This document shows positions 5,909-6,549 of a stretch of DNA of 6,549 nucleotides, one piece after another. Source of the DNA: an uncultured Chromatiaceae bacterium. Lineage in GTDB: Bacteria; Pseudomonadota; Gammaproteobacteria; Enterobacterales; Alteromonadaceae. The DNA is taken from positions 1-6,549 of the forward strand of contig CAMLNG010000217.1 in the NCBI GenBank assembly GCA_946481195.1, written 5' to 3'. Below the pieces are notes generated by a model. The model was not told the DNA's origin. It saw only the letters and a program-made list of their open reading frames with translations, and did no database searches. The position numbers and the translations under genes are program-made. Within the stretch, counting starts at the first letter, position 1; each line of letters starts with the position of its first letter.

Positions 5909-6549
5909 TTAACTTTTTGGCGTCAGTTCAAACACTGTCAAAGTACCGCTGACTTCGTTAGCCATCAGCAGCAAGGGTTTGCCGGTCGGGCTGTTTGCCG
6001 CGGCGATAAAGGCCAGCGATTCCGGTCCCAAATCACCGGCCTGTGCCACGTTGCCGGTCACCACGGCCGGCACTTTGTCGTCATTGATGTTATAGACCGC
6101 GTTTAAATCACGGTTAAACGCATAGTCGACAAACTGCGGCGCATAAGGATTAGAAATATCATAGACATAGATCCCACTCATCCGTTCTGTGCCAATAAAC
6201 GCATAGGTCCGGCCATTGATTTGGCCCAGCGCCAGCGCTTCCGGCTCCGGACCTTTATCGTCAGAGCGGTTGTCACCTTCTACTGTCAGATGGTTCGAGT
6301 TAAATTTATCGCCATGCACACCGGAAGCAATACGTTCAAAATCATTGCCGCTGTCAAACACCTGCTGGCCATTCTGGTCCCAGATACTGAAAGAACGGGC
6401 GCCATAGGCATATAAAGCGTCAAATTCACCACTGGCGTTTTGCCCCAGCGCCGTAGTGACATTAAGCCGGCCCAGACCATCGGCCGAATACGGCTGGCGG
6501 GCACTGAGCGCTGCAGAGCGCTTCAGCGCAGATACCCGTTTTTGTTCCG
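5909..6549 (-). CDS. Choice-of-anchor I family protein, C-terminal part (5' end outside window)
   Basis: The frame is open from the window edge to TAA 5909, giving 212 visible residues; the start lies beyond 6549. Visible blocks fit the C-terminal beta-propeller-like region of the choice-of-anchor I family (extracellular or periplasmic proteins often annotated as esterase-like or alkaline-phosphatase-like). They are LYAYGARSFSIWD near the beginning, DNRSDDKGPEPEALALG in the middle, then AFIGTERMSGIYVYDISNP, GDLGPESLAFI and NEVSGTLTVFEL close to the end. The protein stops at TPKS with no transmembrane tail, sorting motif or PEP-CTERM, so this member is probably free in the periplasm or secreted. 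The GTG at 6361 is an internal Val, not a start. The function of the family is not settled. It is followed by its own terminator and is probably transcribed apart from the three-gene unit, although both lie on the same strand. Confidence 0.85.
   Translation of the reverse strand, partial: EQKRVSALKRSAALSARQPYSADGLGRLNVTTALGQNASGEFDALYAYGARSFSIWDQNGQQVFDSGNDFERIASGVHGDKFNSNHLTVEGDNRSDDKGPEPEALALGQINGRTYAFIGTERMSGIYVYDISNPYAPQFVDYAFNRDLNAVYNINDDKVPAVVTGNVAQAGDLGPESLAFIAAANSPTGKPLLLMANEVSGTLTVFELTPKS

Noticed and set aside
5852..6106. Plus-strand open frame of 84 codons across the terminator and the propeller gene
   Set aside because: It begins in the intergenic region, includes the terminator stem, and is antisense to a well-supported coding region.
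6286..6504. Minus-strand 72-codon frame overlapping the propeller gene in another frame
   Set aside because: The choice-of-anchor I frame continues open through this whole stretch to the window edge with family-like sequence, so this is a shadow.

Overview
The window looks like chromosomal DNA of a marine or freshwater gammaproteobacterium. The protein sequences resemble those of Alteromonadales such as Rheinheimera, Alishewanella or Shewanella. This is an impression from protein style, moderate GC and the density of c-di-GMP signalling genes. I could not run a search. There are no RNA genes, CRISPR arrays, insertion sequences or integration sites.

Layout: (1) 39-1652, plus strand: a TPR diguanylate cyclase with one membrane segment and an intact GGEEF site. 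Its visible start lacks the signal peptide its topology seems to need. (2) 5704-1680, minus strand: a compact three-gene unit, in transcription order a small secreted PstS-like binding protein (145 aa, GTG start), a 399-aa outer-membrane beta-barrel, and an 807-aa inner-membrane GGDEF-EAL protein with a periplasmic sensor. The first two genes overlap by 41 nt and the last two are 4 nt apart. This unit converges on the cyclase gene, with 27 nt between the stop codons. (3) 5705-5908: a control region with a perfect hairpin beside the ribosome binding site, a candidate -10 element resembling sigma-S promoters, a small upstream palindrome, and the terminator of the next gene. (4) 5909-6549, minus strand: the C-terminal part of a choice-of-anchor I family beta-propeller protein, cut by the window edge.

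Inferred function: the three-gene unit reads as an envelope-spanning sensory module. A ligand would enter or be held at the barrel, be bound by the PstS-like protein in the periplasm, and be reported to the GGDEF-EAL enzyme, which makes or breaks c-di-GMP. NspS/MbaA (binding protein plus GGDEF-EAL enzyme) and YfiBNR (outer-membrane, periplasmic and cyclase partners) are known systems of similar logic, but neither has this set of parts. The convergent TPR cyclase may feed the same c-di-GMP pool. This module is the best candidate in the window for a poorly described system.
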